The notes under the pieces: generated by a model
Told to the model about the DNA's origin: nothing
Database searches by the model: none
What the model saw: the letters and a program-made list of their open reading frames with translations, nothing else
DNA from: an uncultured Lachnospiraceae bacterium
Lineage (GTDB): Bacteria; Bacillota; Clostridia; Lachnospirales; Lachnospiraceae
NCBI GenBank assembly: GCA_910586255.1
Contig: CAJUHR010000073.1
Coordinates: 1-6,916 of the forward strand
Length of the DNA: 6,916 bases
Direction: 5' to 3'
Shown here: positions 6,277 through 6,916 of the stretch, one piece after another
Position numbering within the stretch: position 1 is the stretch's first letter
Layout of the letters: each line of letters opens with the position of its first letter
Translations under genes and position numbers: made by a program

Positions 6277-6786
6277 TCAATTTCCTTTCTGCAAAAAACT
6301 TTTTACCTTCTCCGTCCACGCATCAACATCCGCTTCCGGAGTCTCCATGCGATCCCCGCCTGTGGAATCAAATTTCACTTCCATTTCACAGACAAAATCA
6401 GCGCCTTTACATTCCTTTTTTATATCTTTTATTACATGGCCCGGCCAGCCGCCATTTGTCATAAACGGGATCACGGTCTTGCCTTCAAAGTCCTGCGCCT
6501 TTAGAAAGGTCAGGACGGCAGGAGCCATCGTATACCACCATGTAGGCGTTCAGACCGCAATCACATCATAATCTGCGGCCTGAACCTCCATCGGAGCAAG
6601 TTCCGGCTGATACCCCCGGTTTACTTCCTCCTGTCCCTGCTTTACCACATCATCATAACTGCCGGAGTAGGGAACGGCTGTTTCAATCTTTGCCATATCC
6701 GCGCCTGTTGCCTGCTGTAATTTTCCAGCAACCCTTTCTGTATTTCCGTTTGACCACGAATAATACACGATCAGCATCTTCTTCAT
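6277..6786 (-). pseudogene. Flavodoxin gene interrupted by an in-frame TGA
   Basis: I start at the ATG at 6786 (MKKMLIVYYSWSNGNTE), which has GAGGTGG nine bases upstream. An in-frame ATG 11 codons earlier (6819) adds a basic, unconserved stretch. The FMN loop is YYSWSNGNTE (8-17). At codon 79 (6552-6550) a TGA interrupts ADYDVIAV*TPTWWYT, where flavodoxins carry Gly (AVGTPTWWY or similar); GGA to TGA is one base change. Past the stop the same frame continues intact for 90 codons, through VIPFMTNGGWPG and WTEKVKSFL, to TGA at 6277. The lesion is therefore a single nonsense mutation or a sequencing error. An internal ATG at 6528 could give only the C-terminal half. A working product would be a soluble electron carrier feeding the redox operon. 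Confidence 0.85.
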
Positions 6787-6868
6787 ATCATTTGTCCACC
6801 TCGCTTTTTGCCGCCTCATTTACGCACCGAAGCGCGTTTAAACTTCGCGGATACCCGAAAATGAAGTG

Positions 6869-6912
6869 AACCCCTTTTGTTAGACAAAAATAAATGTCTA
6901 ATGAAAGGGGTT
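6869..6912. terminator. 18-pair perfect hairpin upstream of the redox operon
   Basis: AACCCCTTTTGTTAGACA (6869-6886) pairs fully with TGTCTAATGAAAGGGGTT (6895-6912), counting two adjacent G-T pairs, around an eight-base AT-only loop. The right side runs into ATTT at the window edge. This fits a terminator for a plus-strand transcript or for a neighbour beyond the edge. The inner TTAGACA...TGTCTAA half could also be an operator for the flavodoxin operon, which begins about 80 bases away. No convincing -35/-10 pair is visible between the hairpin and the gene. Confidence 0.4.
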
Positions 6913-6916
6913 ATTT

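Noticed and set aside
5922..6464. 180-codon plus-strand open frame opposite the cupin and flavodoxin
   Set aside because: The minus strand carries clear cupin and flavodoxin motifs; this frame has none and has no ribosome binding site that I can see.
6550..6552. TGA read as glycine, as in some candidate-phylum bacteria
   Set aside because: TGA serves as an ordinary stop elsewhere in the window, including the end of this same flavodoxin (6277), the 35-residue peptide and the 188-residue gene.
6825..6848. CGAAG...CTTCG inverted repeat with GTTTAAAC centre
   Set aside because: The arms are only five bases with a ten-base loop and no T-run, so chance is likely.

Overview
The window looks like DNA from a gut Clostridia species, most likely Lachnospiraceae. 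That is an inference from the strong AGGAGG-type ribosome binding sites and from protein families I recognise as typical of that group. Every supported gene lies on the minus strand, so transcription runs from right to left.

There are three compositional blocks. (1) Positions 1-2510 are fairly GC-rich (hand count 34 G+C in 60 bases at 1501-1560). (2) Positions about 2520-4568 are very AT-rich (17 in 60 at 3121-3180). (3) Positions 4569-6820 are GC-rich again (35 in 60 at 5401-5460).

Block 1 is a compact operon of conjugative-element accessory genes. In transcription order these are a 35-residue single-span membrane peptide, a 188-residue two-part protein of unknown role, an ArdA-like antirestriction gene whose well-placed ATG is one base out of frame, and a long gene starting at TTG. 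The long gene carries two tandem ArdA-like modules and leaves the window at the left edge.

Block 2 is a remnant of an anti-phage-like pair. An OLD-family ATPase N-terminus (Walker A) continues, after a one-base shift at an A6 run, into the OLD signature segment. That segment joins the C-terminal half of a UvrD-type helicase. The C-terminal half of the OLD protein and the ATP-binding half of the helicase are both missing, as if a Gabija-like gajA-gajB pair had suffered one internal deletion. The block has its own extended -10 promoter and is bracketed by two minus-strand terminators.

Block 3 is a small redox operon: flavodoxin, cupin, short-chain dehydrogenase, flavodoxin-like lipoprotein. 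Both flavodoxin genes are broken, the first by an in-frame TGA and the second by abrupt loss of homology right after its FPN motif at about 4569. The change in base composition falls at that point. The simplest reading is that blocks 1 and 2 belong to an integrated mobile element whose right end lies inside the lipoprotein gene. The TATACAC-containing repeats at 4471-4549 would then be near-end sites for its recombinase. No integrase or opposite end is in view, so this remains an inference.
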